The translations under genes were made by a program, and so were the position numbers. DNA of 64,000 nucleotides from Symbiodinium kawagutii (taxonomy: Eukaryota; Sar; Dinophyceae; Suessiales; Symbiodiniaceae): assembly GCA_009767595.1 (NCBI GenBank), contig VSDK01015343.1:499660-563659 (forward strand), given 5' to 3'. Numbering within the stretch: the first letter of the stretch is position 1; every line of letters begins with the position of its first letter. Under the pieces are notes generated by a model. That model worked only from the letters and a program-made list of their open reading frames with translations. It was not told the origin of the DNA and made no database searches. Below, in pieces: positions 13,532-24,930 of the stretch.

Positions 13532-13564
<33 letters not shown>

Positions 13565-13624
13565 CGGTTGTGGTTATGGTTATGGTTGTGGTTGTGGTTG
13601 TGGTTGTGGTTGTGGTTGTGGTTG

Positions 13625-13681
<57 letters not shown>

Positions 13682-16566
13682 CCACCCATTCCCGGGAGCC
13701 CATTCAGCACGGTCCTCTCCAAATTTGCCCTGCCAACAAGGCATCTTTGTAGCTCGTTCCCCAGACTTGCTTCTGCGTCTTGAGGGCTTCACAGGGATTC
13801 TCCTCAGGTCTGAGCGCCAAGGGCAGCAGAAACCCGAGCGATGACGTGGGGGGACGTGGGGCACCAGCAACAAACGGCTATGGGTCAATATTAATCAACC
13901 AATAATGGCGGATAATAACCAACCATTTTATAGGGAAAACCAGGGGTACAGGGTTTTGACATGTTTTGACCCACAGCCAAACAGTCTTCAAAGCGCCTGA
14001 AGTTTTGTCCACCAAGCTTGACCGCCCACCTATTCACACCAATCGCTGCCTCCCAACCCAGCGGTATCTGCAACTGCGGCGCTAGCAGGGCACGAGAGAC
14101 GCCGGAGATCATTCCGCTGACCCACACACGCCAATCTGTACCCAAGAGCTGTGCAGAGCTTAAGGTATCCATAGCTGCGTAGGATCCTGCGGCAGGTGCT
14201 GTTTGCGCACCAATGGATCTGTCAAGTTCTCGACACGTCTATCTCAATGCGAGTCTGAAGGGAATCGGAATATCTTGTCTTCAGTTGCATGCACTCCCTC
14301 TAACCCATCCCCTGTATTCGAGCGAATCTTAGCACAAGGACTGCCACCGCGTAACCCAACACATACACATGTCCACACTTGTGCAGTAGTCTTTGTGCTG
14401 CACGTGCACTATGCATGCGGGTTCAGGCTAAGGCTGGCACAAAGGTTGCATTTTCCCAGGCCACTGGTGATTGGCGAGGTTGCCGCTGCTGAATTCCGCG
14501 CTACATGTTCAAAGCGTGGAATCTAACCACTGATCTTCAACGACATCTCAACTTCCCAAGCAGGGGGCAGCTGTGGCGCCCAACCCCAAAGAAACCCTTG
14601 TTCATCAATGAAACTGGTGACAATGATCCTCGCACGCAGAAAGCATCATCAACCATCTTTAAAGATCATCAATAAGCATCAAGTATTCACCATGATCCTC
14701 CTACCACTTGGTGAGCTCCTGGGGCCTGGCCCTCCCAGCAGGTGATTTCAGCTGCTTCCCCGCTCCTTCGTAGACCACGAATGGCACGGATCGGAACATC
14801 ATAGCGCCCAGCAGCATCGGGCGCCCCCCGCCGTAAAGGCGACCCAGGAGCCCGGTGGTCCCCTGGGGGCGCCAAGCAATGGCAGGGCGACGTCGCATCG
14901 TTGCTGGCGAAGAATTTGACAACGAATATGAACGAAATGGGCACATCTCAACAGCACTAAGTGACTAGTGGTCAATCTTGAGACGTGAACATGCAGTACA
15001 GGGATGGACCCACAGCCATATCATTATCTCTTAGTGATGGAAGTGGCTCATGGTTCGCTAGCCGTGCCTCCACTGTTCCAATCCTGCGGAGCGTCTCAGC
15101 AACGCTGGCCCGGCGAACGCCATGCAGGTTTTCAGTCCTCGCGCTCCGCAGCCCAAACAAATCTCTAAATGCCATTGATGATCAAGTTGTTCATCTCAAT
15201 CTCTGTTGTATACTACAATGTTGCATACATTGATTACAGTCGGTAGTTGTGATATCAATGATGATTGATGATTAAGCAACCCAAGCAAATCTCAAACAGC
15301 AGGTAGTGTTGCTTCATCATCAGGTTAGTAGAGGATCAAAATCACTGTCAATGCCAGTGGCTGCTACAGTTGCTTGGTCGCTGCAGCGGGTCAACCAGGG
15401 ACTCATATCACCCAGCAGAATCATTGAAACATGTGTCTGCAGGTTGACATTTCGATGTGCCTGTGCTGTGCTGAGCTGGCCCCCACAGCATGCCTTTCGA
15501 CGACTAAACCGATACAATTTAAGTATGTTTGTTAATGCTCAATTAGTGATGATTTGTTGTCGGTAGTAGTCAACGCCATGAAGCAATGGTGGTATTTATT
15601 CTTCATAGTGTGATAGTTATTCACACTACAGTCTTCTGCATTAATGATTGTTTATTATTTCACAACGGCGATTCACAAATGCTTTTGAGCGGCTTTCAAA
15701 ATCCATGGCAATTTTGCCGCCATATCCTTGTGACTTAGGTTTCCCAACGCTCGTCTTACCGGTAGAAGAACTGCAACACTGCGCTGAGACACTTACATTG
15801 ATTTTCAGTAGATTGATCAGCAACAAACACACACACAAATGTATATACTTCTACAAACATAGGGAGAGAGGGGCGCACACGTGCAAATGCTGGTATATTT
15901 TCGATATGCGTGCACAAATTATCTAAATCATATGGACTGTTTTGGGATGCCACGGCAAACAAATGGTGAGCATACCCTTCCCTTGTGGGGCAACCCAACC
16001 TGCAGCTCCATGTCTCTTGTTTTATCTCTTCATAGGCTCCATGACGGACAAATCCATTGTTGATTACTTAACATTGCAACTGCGAATAAACACATATCAC
16101 GTGCATTCGTTTAAACCAGCATGCATGCTGAAAAGCAAAGATGTATGTACACCCGGTGCTTTAGTTCTTCGCTTTGTGTTTGTATATTTGCACATGTAGA
16201 TGCACATCTACATGATATTACTCTAACAGTCATGTCATTATATGTGAACAACCGTATATTATATAGTAGCTGTTTAATCACTACTGTTGGTGATTTTCCC
16301 TTACTAATCGCTAGGCGTTGCCATTCAAAAAAGAATCCCCTTTAAAAAACCCTTAAGAAACATTAAAACCATTCTTCTAATCTCCTTTAAACTGCATAAA
16401 CCTCACCTTGAACACCTTTAATAACCCCCCAAACATTCGTTCGCCAGGATTGAAACACGCACCATGGCTCGCCGAGGCACTGCATCATGGTCTTGATCGT
16501 ATCCAAAGGCTGCCCCACCAAAGTGGCTGAGATGCCTGGAGACTTTGCGGCTGAACATGCGGGCAT
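8760..16566 (-). CDS. Mitochondrial carrier family (SLC25) protein, ten exons
   Basis: Product: a six-helix solute carrier expected in the mitochondrial inner membrane; substrate cannot be told. Exons in transcript order: E1 16463-16566 (start uncertain), E2 15074-15137, E3 14740-14862, E4 14083-14148, E5 13729-13802, E6 12817-12898, E7 12262-12343, E8 10611-10673, E9 9393-9456, E10 8760-8829. They join in frame to about 263 codons with TGA at 8760-8762. The three odd-helix signatures are visible: GQPLDTIKTMMQ (E1), NPCEALKTQKQ (E5) and WPLDVVKSQMQ (E8). Other family pieces are LYGGG...FVVYEGAGK (E3), WVSGMISGVSRALL (E4), RNMILVTTFFVLLESRRR (E6), FYRGLMPG (E9) and LLRSCLANGSGMYAYQKV (E10). 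Donors are GT (E1, E2, E6, E8, E9) or GC (E3, E4, E5, E7). Usual family length is about 280-320, so the N-terminus may lack an upstream exon: CAG/G at 16536 is an alternative acceptor. E3 end and E5/E6 junction are the least certain. Confidence 0.87.
9825..9939 (+). repeat. MITE-like family A, copy 4
   Basis: Complete copy inside the carrier intron between E9 and E8. Its right half is repeated in the adjoining 96-bp tandem duplication. Confidence 0.8.
9871..10062 (+). repeat. 96-bp tandem duplication
   Basis: Units 9871-9966 and 9967-10062 match almost perfectly (one difference near the start of the unit). Each unit holds the right half of a family A element plus about 25 bases of flank, so the duplication came after the insertion. 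Confidence 0.9.
10195..10350 (+). repeat. ATGATATG/ATGGTATG degenerate repeat
   Basis: About 150 bases of 5-10-bp units built on GATATG and GGTATG, in the carrier intron between E9 and E8. Confidence 0.8.
11085..11265. repeat. (TA)n and TAAA-rich tracts
   Basis: Several TATATATATA blocks in the carrier intron between E8 and E7. Confidence 0.85.
12111..12183 (+). repeat. MITE-like family C, partial copy 5
   Basis: Left end TGTTTCTCAAAATAAGGG with CTCAAATCATCCAG; the right end is lost. In the carrier intron between E7 and E8. Confidence 0.5.
13156..13290 (+). repeat. ATG trinucleotide run followed by GTTTGATG repeats
   Basis: (GATGAT)n, then GCTGAT units, then (GGTTTGAT)n. Same carrier intron as the G/T tract. 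Confidence 0.9.
13391..13680 (+). repeat. Long G/T-only microsatellite (TTG and GGTTGT units)
   Basis: About 290 bases, nearly free of A and low in C on the plus strand: (TTG)n with TGC variants, (GGTTGT)n, then (TTG)n again. It lies in the carrier intron between E5 and E6, so the transcript carries CAA/ACAACC repeats. It opens frames in all phases; none is a gene. Confidence 0.95.
13876..13979 (-). repeat. MITE-like family A, copy 5 (reverse)
   Basis: Lies within the carrier intron between E4 and E5, which it nearly half fills. Ends CGGCTATGGGTCAA and TTTTGACCCACAGCC. Confidence 0.8.
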
Positions 16567-16689
16567 CTTCCAAGGTATAGCCCCCAACCATCCCAAATTA
16601 AATCAATATGCATAGATAAATTGATGAACAAAATATGGAAATTATCTTTATAAACATAGAATTAAAAAGAAAGTAATGAATACACACAA

Positions 16690-16845
16690 ACACACACACA
16701 TATATATATATATATAAGTATAAATATACATAAATATAAAAACAAATAGATAAATATAGATATATATCTATTTATTAAAAAATATAAATATATACATATG
16801 TATATATATATATAAAAAAAAATATATATATATATATCTAGGTTG
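16690..16845. repeat. AT-rich microsatellite, divergent intergenic region
   Basis: (CA)n then (TA)n and TAAATA runs. It lies just upstream of the carrier start and before the plus-strand exons, so it is in the likely divergent promoter region. No core promoter motif was recognised. Confidence 0.85.
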
Positions 16846-17281
16846 TCGAACCTATGTATGAAAATGAGTGAATACCTCATGAAACACACATGTCACATGT
16901 GTATGTGATATATGCATATATAACAGCATAACATTCATACATTGTACTATGTAAATACAAATTTGATGTACACATGAATGAACTATCACTATCACACATG
17001 TCTACATTACGAACCTTGATGAAAATCAATGACTTGAAGATCAGCGTTGAATGAGAGCAATCACAGGCCTTTTGAATAGCATCATGACCAGATCGTGAGC
17101 CTTGCCTCATGAAAAAACAAGTGAGAAATCGATGATGACGGTGACTGACAGTGGAGGTGCCAATGATAGTGGTGAGGACAATGATAGATGGTGGGTGATG
17201 GTATGTAGGTGAAGGCAAACACATGCGAGAGTTGCCGCAATGTTGGTGAAGCCTATGTGTTGCCTTCCATTCAAAGTGCAA

Positions 17282-17400
17282 AAAATGCTGCAGAACTTCC
17301 TGGGGATCGTCAGGTTCATTGGCGAGGCGCTAGCTTCATTTGAAGCGGCTGAGTGGACGCAGGATGCTCAAGAAACACTCAGGAGAGCACCAGGTTCACT
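17282..17400 (+). CDS. Exon-like segment of an unknown plus-strand gene
   Basis: LQNFLGIVRFIGEALASFEA then AEWTQDAQETLRRAPG. Open only in this frame. About 700 bases from the divergent carrier start, so it could be an early exon of the plus-strand gene. Confidence 0.4.
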
Positions 17401-17603
17401 TGCAAACGGTTCCATGTCATGGATGATTGCCCGCAATCATCCAAACGTTACTTGTTGTCGTTTTTGTTTTCCGAAAATCACAATCAACTGCACTGCCAAA
17501 CAACAGCCAAAAAACAACAGGAAAGGACGATATGATCAACGGCAGTGCCGCCCCGACGACTTGGCAACTGACAAAAAACAACGACTCAACGTTGCCCCAA
17601 GTT

Positions 17604-17718
17604 GTGGCTGTGGGTCAAAACCCCGTACCCCTGGTTCCCCCATCATTCACCATTAGTTTCCCTATAGTTTGTTGATTATTAACCACCATTAGTGGTTGGT
17701 TATATTGACCCATAGCCT
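17604..17718 (+). repeat. MITE-like family A, copy 6
   Basis: Starts TGGCTGTGGGTCAAAA and ends TTGACCCATAGCC, with the family core between. Confidence 0.8.
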
Positions 17719-17901
17719 TGTGCGATCAACGGCACTGATGGCAACCACCAGCCGAGTGTTGGATGGCCCTGGTGCAGCAGCTTGGCCCCACAGCGCTGCC
17801 GAAAAAAAATTCGCCCAAGGAGTTCGGACGTTGAAACCGCCGTCCCAAGCAGTGCTGCTCTTGGGTCAATTTTTGCCGAAAGAATTACACTCTGGTGAAG
17901 T

Positions 17902-17987
17902 AACATGGCAATGGAAAATCACAATGTTTTATTATAGAGAAACCCTAGGAAAACATTGATAATTGGTGGATTTTCCATGGCTATGTT
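17902..17987. repeat. Inverted-repeat element (family E)
   Basis: The 19-base arms AACATGGCAATGGAAAATC and GATTTTCCATGGCTATGTT match at 16 of 19 positions when inverted; 86 bp in all. Confidence 0.55.
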
Positions 17988-18340
17988 AGTTTACCATAGG
18001 GTATTGGGTTTTCACTAAGAAAAAAGTACATTAAACAAGCATGTGAGCAACATCTACTGACACACTGTTGATGCTGGCGCTTCTCCCCTGCCAGCATTTA
18101 ACATTCACTTGGCCCATGAGTGACCCAACTGACATGGAGTTGGATAGCCATTCGCCAGGCTCCACTGATGCCCAGTGGCCATAGGCCGCGCCCGGTGCAA
18201 GCGCCCACAGAAGGTCATTCGATCGTGTTGGATCCTTAGGGCCTGGCAAGTTGACAACGGAGCTCCGATCTTCCACATCGAAATGGTGCGTACTACGTTG
18301 TGTTCCAGCATGGTATATCACTTTGGGGAGGCAAAATCAC

Positions 18341-18435
18341 GCAAACAGTTGATTTTTGTGAAGTTCATATCTCAAACAGTTTATTTGTGTGAAATCCATA
18401 TCTCAAACAGTTGATTCTTGTTGACTTCATCTCTC
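18341..18435 (+). repeat. Three degenerate 34-bp tandem units
   Basis: Each unit has CAAACAGTTGATTTTTGTGA followed by AGTTCATATCT or close variants. Confidence 0.8.
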
Positions 18436-18957
18436 CCTACCCATATTTCTCGTTGTTTCGTCTAATGCGCAGAAACCAGCGTTGTGAAAGCTGTGCTTCA
18501 GCTCATTGACCATGGCACGTCTTGGAGGATTCTCAGGCATGGCAATATCTTGAAGACTGACATCTCACATTTTGACCAATAATGGTATCGTAACAAATGC
18601 ATACTGCCGGTTGCCAATCTATGGTGACTGATTTTCAGGACTTGCTTCCTGGAAGCCTGACAAGCGATTCTTCCTCACTGACCCAAGCGTGAACACATAT
18701 AAAAACACGCACCAAGACATTACTGTACAAAATGCAAATAGGCATGTTATGATATGTTGCCCTCACTCATGTTTCATTACATGAAGCGCTTTCAGAGCTG
18801 GGCTAGCTGTTTGATCTGTTGGTACCCACGGGTCCTGCCCAGAAACAGTCTCTCTCTCTCTCTCTATTTGGTAGTGAAAAGCTATGGAATCTTTCAGGTA
18901 CACCATCTCCCATCGGCCCTAAGGACCAACCCATCTTCCGGCCATTGATGCAGCTCG

Positions 18958-19020
18958 TTCCAGGTTTTACGGAGGACTTTCACCAGCAATTCGCTGACAT
19001 CATCAGGTCACCAGGTTTCC
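18958..19020 (+). CDS. Exon-like segment of an unknown plus-strand gene
   Basis: LVPGFTEDFHQQFADIIR between a GCAG acceptor and a GTCACC donor. A second short piece (PELPPAAIPSRDGDG) follows up to CAG/GTACCC at 19078. Confidence 0.4.
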
Positions 19021-19348
19021 CTCCCAGCGCGCCTGAGTTGCCACCAGCGGCCATTCCATCGCGCGACGGTGATGGCAGGTACCCAACCAATAGGTGGTTT
19101 TGAGCAGAATTTTCTATCGGTGATTATAGCCACATGGCCATCAATTACTGCGGCAAAACAATCAAATGTCCAGGAGTTCACACGCCAACAAGTGGTGAGA
19201 CATATTGGAGCTGATCACTGTGCGAGTAAGGAGTACTGATCTAAAAGCAGCTTTACAACGACCTGGAATCTGGACTCCCTTAATAGTACTGCTGGCAAAC
19301 ATACCGGTCCAAGTGTAGGTCTTCGTTCACTGCTTGATTTGTGCACAG

Positions 19349-19451
19349 CTCTGTTCCGAAAGGCAAACGTGGCAAAGTTGGCAGTGGGGCACCACGCGAA
19401 ATATCACCGAACTTGTTTGGACACTGCTATCATTTCGTTCGGCCACTCCTG
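19349..19451 (+). CDS. Exon of an unknown plus-strand gene
   Basis: Bounded by CACAG and CTCCTG/GTAGCT, phase 1 in and phase 2 out. It reads LFRKANVAKLAVGHHAKYHR then TCLDTAIISFGHS. Good codon use; not recognised. Confidence 0.5.
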
Positions 19452-21131
19452 GTAGCTCCAACTCCCTCCCCCTTTAAAGGGCCAGAATGGGAAACCCGCG
19501 GCTCCAAGCAGCTCCCTCCCACCACCAGCCAGACTGTGTGAGGAAAAGCGCTTTGTTGTTGAATGTCGCGAACTGAACACACCTCTCTGAATATCCAGCC
19601 GCCAGCGTAGTTGCGTGTCTCTGTGTCACATCTTTTTACTAATAATCCGACTCTCAACATGCCGGAAGGGGCCAACAACCAACCTACAAACAAGGTAAAC
19701 TCCTGATTTTCATTCTTTGCTTATTGATGATCATTACCCCCTGTGCTCCAAATACCTTGTGAGACTATAGGGAAGGAACTGATTTTTCTGGTCCAAACAC
19801 CCTCTCAGGAGGTTTTGGGAGCACTACGGTACTGTAACCCACGCCCCAACCACCAACGAACCAACGGCAAGCCGAAACGACGCAGCAGTTAGTCCTCCAC
19901 CGATTGCTCTGCAGTGGCAGGTTCGTCCCTTTGACGTTTAGACTTGCTTCCCTGAGGGGCTGCGCGGATGGTTCAAACCAAATGGGTTCATAGGAAGGTC
20001 AGGTATTGGTGATGTGTTGAAAAATCTCTTGAACCTCTGCAAAGTAAATGTATGTGCATGTGTGGGTGTATCAATGCACATCTCATACATGCACATGTAA
20101 ATGCAATAGAAACATCTATAAAGCATGTTCATGACTTCAAAAAGTGCGCGTGTGTGTGTGTGTGCATCTAAATTATGTAAGCATGCGTTTCCCTGACAAC
20201 GCCATCCTGGAGGACCAGTGATGTCAATGTGTCGCTGCTACGCCGCCGCTTGCCAGCCTTGGATCTCTCCGAGGAGATGGATGAATGCGTCGAGGCCTCA
20301 AAGGGTGCTGTCAAATCCAGTGGTTTGGGCTGTCTCCGAAGACGATCCCAAAGAGGCACCTACACGGTGCGCAACCATTGTGGAACCTTCAAATTCATTC
20401 AGTTTTGATTTACCATCACGGTTTTACTGGTGATGTTCTGGATCATTTTGAAGGGGACCAAGGTCTTTTTTTTCGCGTTCAAAAGTACATCGCTAGGTTC
20501 TGACCAAGCAAAGGAGGGGTATCATGAGACCATGACGATCAACAGGATATTACCATCACCCCCCAACAAGAAGGGATCTGATAGGATGCGTGTTCCTGTT
20601 GATTGAGGCACTTTTTCAGTGTAACCACGAAAAAAAATCCAAGGCTACCCTTGGAGCTATGCGGCGCGGTAGCTGGGTCAACTAGCGACTTCATGGTCTT
20701 GCTAGATTGTTGGTTCACCCATGTTCATCCTAAGATACCCCCGCAAAAAGCAACAGAGCCACATGATTAGTTCAGCAGGGCACCAGGTCTGACACATACT
20801 CTCACAGTATTCAACTTACAGTTGGGAGGGCCCACCATTGGTCCGTTCAGCGTTTCTAACATGATTTGAGAGCAGCTGAGTAGCTGGATGATTTACAGGA
20901 TACCCTGGTCTTCAGCTCAAATTTCAGATGAGAACAACTCACATCACAAGAACGGCTAAAATCTCACATGGATTTTGGAGTCGTTGACATCCACATTTGC
21001 TCGTCAAACATCCATGCTGTGACCTGACTGAACTTAGTGACTTGATCCCCTGTATCTAATGCCCCTGAGGTTCAAACTAAAGATTGCTTGCTCCTCAGCA
21101 CAAACCCAAGCCCCAGAATTCACGATGGAAA

Positions 21132-21292
21132 ATGAGGTCAAACATTGATACCAAAGGCACTAGCAATGCTCGACCAGGTGCTAGATCAATGGGATCTGCC
21201 GGATCGAAAAGGGCATTGCTTGGCGGCAAAGGCAAAGAACGAACTTTCAGACCCAACTTACGAACCAAAAGAATGGGACGGTTGTGTCAAAG
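21132..21292 (+). CDS. Exon of an unknown plus-strand gene
   Basis: QTLIPKALAMLDQVLDQWDL then PDRKGHCLAAKAKNELSDPT, ending at a perfect GTGAGT donor. Helical and charged; not recognised. Confidence 0.55.
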
Positions 21293-21439
21293 TGAGTCCT
21301 GAGAAGAGTGTGATGCCCTTGGGAATAAGTACCCCTGGAAGCTGTCCCAAGTTGAATCAAATATGTCTGATGGATTCCAGCAATGATAAGTATCCACATA
21401 TTTCTCGAGGTGCACCTGCCATTCACCACCCCAAGAATG

Positions 21440-21472
<33 letters not shown>
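21440..21472 (+). repeat. (CT)n microsatellite
   Basis: About sixteen CT units. Similar short CT runs occur at 1221-1246, 18848-18866, 23057-23072 and 37831-37846. Confidence 0.95.
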
Positions 21473-21474
<2 letters not shown>

Positions 21475-21675
21475 CCATGGCAAATAGCCCGGTGGGTTTT
21501 AATCATAATCCCTAAGAGATCCTTCTACAAGCATCCTGATGAACCCAAACAATCGAATTCATAGGGGCTCATCCTTTTTTGCCATGGCAACTGTGAATTA
21601 CTGTCTATGTCCAGCTTCACATTGCCCGTCAAAATGACCAATTCGCTTATGAAAAGGTCTGTTCAAAAGGGGCCG

Positions 21676-21812
21676 CTCGGGTGCCCCATATTGGTGGTCC
21701 AGCCTGGGAGGCACCATTTCAGCGATTCTGCATGTGGTATGGCATCACGCATCTCCAACATGTCAAGCCTCTGGCAAGCCCCCCCCAATTCGCCTATCTG
21801 GCCAACTGTTGA
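21676..21812 (+). CDS. Exon-like segment of an unknown plus-strand gene
   Basis: RVPHIGGPAWEAPFQRFCMW then YGITHLQHVKPLASPPQF, closing in TGA; could be a last exon. Confidence 0.35.
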
Positions 21813-23087
21813 TGTGAACAAAAAACAGCACTTGAAACTTAAATCATCGCATTATCAGCCAGTGCAGGTGCTGAGGGATTTTTGTCGCTTTCACTGAACA
21901 ATGTGACCATATAGGGTGAGCAAGCTTTCAGACCGGCAGCGTCAAAAGAACCAAAGCTCATCAAGGCCTTTTGTCATTCAAGAGGTCAATTCGGGCACTG
22001 AATATTGGATAACCCTCACAACTACTTGGTATATATTCATTTCAGTTTGGTCGAAACTTCTCTTAAACCAATTTGTAAGGTCATTGAATACATAGGCTCC
22101 TCACGTCCCAATGGGTCTCCGCCCACCATCCCCAAATATACAAAACATAAAAACCGCCAAGCCTTGCACTATCAATAGTGCCATAGTGGTACACCATGCT
22201 TACAATTGAAACAAACAACTCAATAAAACCATTGATATTGATGGATTCTTGGCTCTATCTTTTTTCCGGCTGGTAGGTCACACATGGTCATACTATGCGC
22301 TATCCTTTTTCCGGCTGGTCGGTTATACCATGCCCTCTCATCACAGGGTCATCCTCCAGGCTGCTGTCAGGTCTCTGACTCTTCTTCAGTGATGCTGCTC
22401 GGCTGGATGCTTTGGAAGGCATTGGATCTCCCGCTGGGCCCCGCTGGGCCCTGGTGGGCCCTGGTGGGCCCGGGCTCTCCGGATGCCCTGGGTGCTTTCA
22501 ACGCTTTGGTTCCAGCTTCGTCAAGGTCAAAGCTGATTGGTTGTGATCATCCACCTAAGTCGGAAGGACTACACGATGAAAGTTTCTTGGGAGGTACTGA
22601 ACTATCTACTGCGAGTTGTTGGAAATGTTGTTTTCAGTGATGTTTTTGGTGATTGAGTTGGAGGATATTAGGTGTGATTGGTTTTTCATGCTGCTTTCTC
22701 AGGCGAGGGTGAGACTTCCCTGTGGGGACAAGCCAAATCATCACAAGCGATGCTGCTGTACCTTCAGTATGCAGTCACGCGATAGCTAGAACCTGAGGTC
22801 TACTAGGAATAGCATGCAAAAATTATGGTGAAGCGTTCGCAACTCGTCTGAACCCAGGAGATTTTGCTGTGCGCTGAAGGTATTTGAAAGGCACTGATCA
22901 TTGGTGTGGCACACCCAAAGCCATGCACCACCACGTGCATTGTTTTTTGATATTTAAATGGATGGCAACAAGATGCAATACAAACAAGGCTGCATCTGCA
23001 ACCAAACAGGGTCACAGCCGCCGAGCACTTTGATCACTTTGGCTTGGGAAGCCAATCTCTCTCTCTCTCTCCATCACCATCCCGCAG

Positions 23088-23257
23088 GTCCAGCTAGGCT
23101 GAAGGTGAGAATTTACAGAGCCACAAATGCCAAGAATGATCTGGGGCGCAAAGCAAAGGGCTTGCCCAAGCCCATACTGTTCACAGTTTGGTATCTCAAA
23201 GCAGCATATCCCGATGACTTGCAGGATCTGTGCGACCAAATAAGATCGAAAGGCTAA
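23088..23257 (+). CDS. Terminal exon of an unknown plus-strand gene
   Basis: After CCCGCAG the frame reads LKVRIYRATNAKNDLGRKAK then LPKPILFTVWYLKAAYPDDL and QDLCDQIRSKG with TAA at 23255. A CT run forms the polypyrimidine tract before the acceptor. Product not recognised. Confidence 0.5.
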
Positions 23258-23420
23258 ACTGTTGACACAATCCTTTCATTTTGCCTTTCAATCTTTTTTA
23301 AAGCAGTTTAGCTATACTCTTTTAGATCCAATGCCTTTGATAAAGTTTTGCCATTGCACTGCGGCACCTTCAACCGACCCCGCCAAATCTTTTCTCATGT
23401 GCGCCAGTCACCCTCAGGCA

Positions 23421-23491
23421 CCTGAAGGGAAGAGGGCGGTCAAGGCTAGGAAACAAATGCACTTCACGGTGGGTGGCAATGAGGATATGGT
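23421..23491 (+). CDS. Exon-like segment of an unknown plus-strand gene
   Basis: APEGKRAVKARKQMHFTVGG then NEDM, between CTCAG and a GTGATT donor. A further piece at about 23667-23796 (GVEDVPSCRPWSTAPCRIWS) closes in TAG. Confidence 0.4.
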
Positions 23492-24734
23492 GATTTTGTG
23501 GTGGGTGGGTGGAAATGTAAGCCGCAGGATGCTGGCAGTCACAGTTGTCTTCTGAAAACATACTTCCGGTGTATGATCGTCGCTGGATCCATGGTTACAC
23601 GTGGCTGCGTTGGTTGCAACAAATAGTGGGGTCACATGACATTTTTTGTCACAGAAACCTACCAGGCGCGGCGTTGAAGATGTGCCCAGCTGTCGCCCAT
23701 GGTCCACGGCACCCTGCCGCATCTGGTCATTGGTCGAATGTGATACTGACGGGCTGGAAGAGCTACATGTCGTTCCATGCTGTGACACTGCGGTCTAGGC
23801 TATGGGTAGAGTAACTATATAATCACTTTCAACAGCAGCTCGTTAACGGGAAGGATACCTGGTTAATGAAAACTAAAGATACTAAAGAAATGCTCATGAT
23901 GGTCAACTTTGACTTTTGATGATCACTGGATAATGATGGTGGTTGATCAGGCTGAAAGCCCAACACTGAAGCCCAAGCCGGCAAGCTTCACACCTGTAGG
24001 AGAGGCCAGGTGTTCCCACCTCGACCTATATTGCACACTTGCACATGCTTTTAAAGCTACATCGGCCAAATCATCACCCGGAAGCATGTTCTTCACCACG
24101 CTGCAGAATCAAACCAACATATAAGTATACTCTCCCTCTAAATGCAGATAAGTAAATAAATGATTATATATATATATATACTTAAATAATAAAAAAAAAA
24201 AACAAATACGTACATGAATGAGTGAATCGATAAATAGAAACAAGTCATATGCAGCAATTTGCAGCCATATTTCTAAACAAATCGCTGTCCCATCAGTGAA
24301 GACTGCCGCGCCTGGCTGTGGAGATGAAGGTCCATCAGTCCGAAGTATGGAAAATGCGGGCGCGTGCTTCCGCAAGTTCGCCGCCTGCGGGCCGGGTTAC
24401 ATCGGTATAGCAGTAAGGCGTACCGGGGTGTACACCACTTGGCACGGCAACTGGGTGAGATATCTCAAGTGACCACAACCCTTGGCTAAGTTGGTAGCAG
24501 CGGTAGCATGGACAAGTTCTGGTCATAATACAGTTCATTGGGCCACTTGACCAACAAATATACTTGTGCAGTGCCACACACCAGGCTGCCAGAACATGAG
24601 TCGGATTTCGGGGCTATGTGCACTCCCGGAATTAGACCCTCAAGTTGAATAGGTTTGTTGAAGTATCACCAGCCAAGCCCGAAAAAATATGTTTGTCCTT
24701 CGGGTCTACAACAGACTGGGGAAATTTCAATGCA

Positions 24735-24930
24735 TTCAAACATCATGGACGCAAGACGCAAGCATGCCATATGTAAAGATGCCCCTTTCCCTGCACAGTC
24801 TGCTCAACTCCCTGCCAAGAGGAAACCACTTTGCAAAAAACAATATCCTACTCTTGGACCAAATGAATGCGTGCACCAATGGAAAAAGGTTCCTTGGAGA
24901 AATGCCATGAATGGATGGATGTGCGACACA
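24735..24930 (+). CDS. Exon-like segment of an unknown plus-strand gene
   Basis: DARRKHAICKDAPFPAQSAQ then LPAKRKPLCKKQYPTLGPNE. Lysine-rich; not recognised. Confidence 0.35.

Noticed and set aside
13291..13844. Poly-Cys, poly-Val, poly-Leu, poly-Gln and poly-Asn frames
   Set aside because: All are readings of the same G/T microsatellite in different frames.
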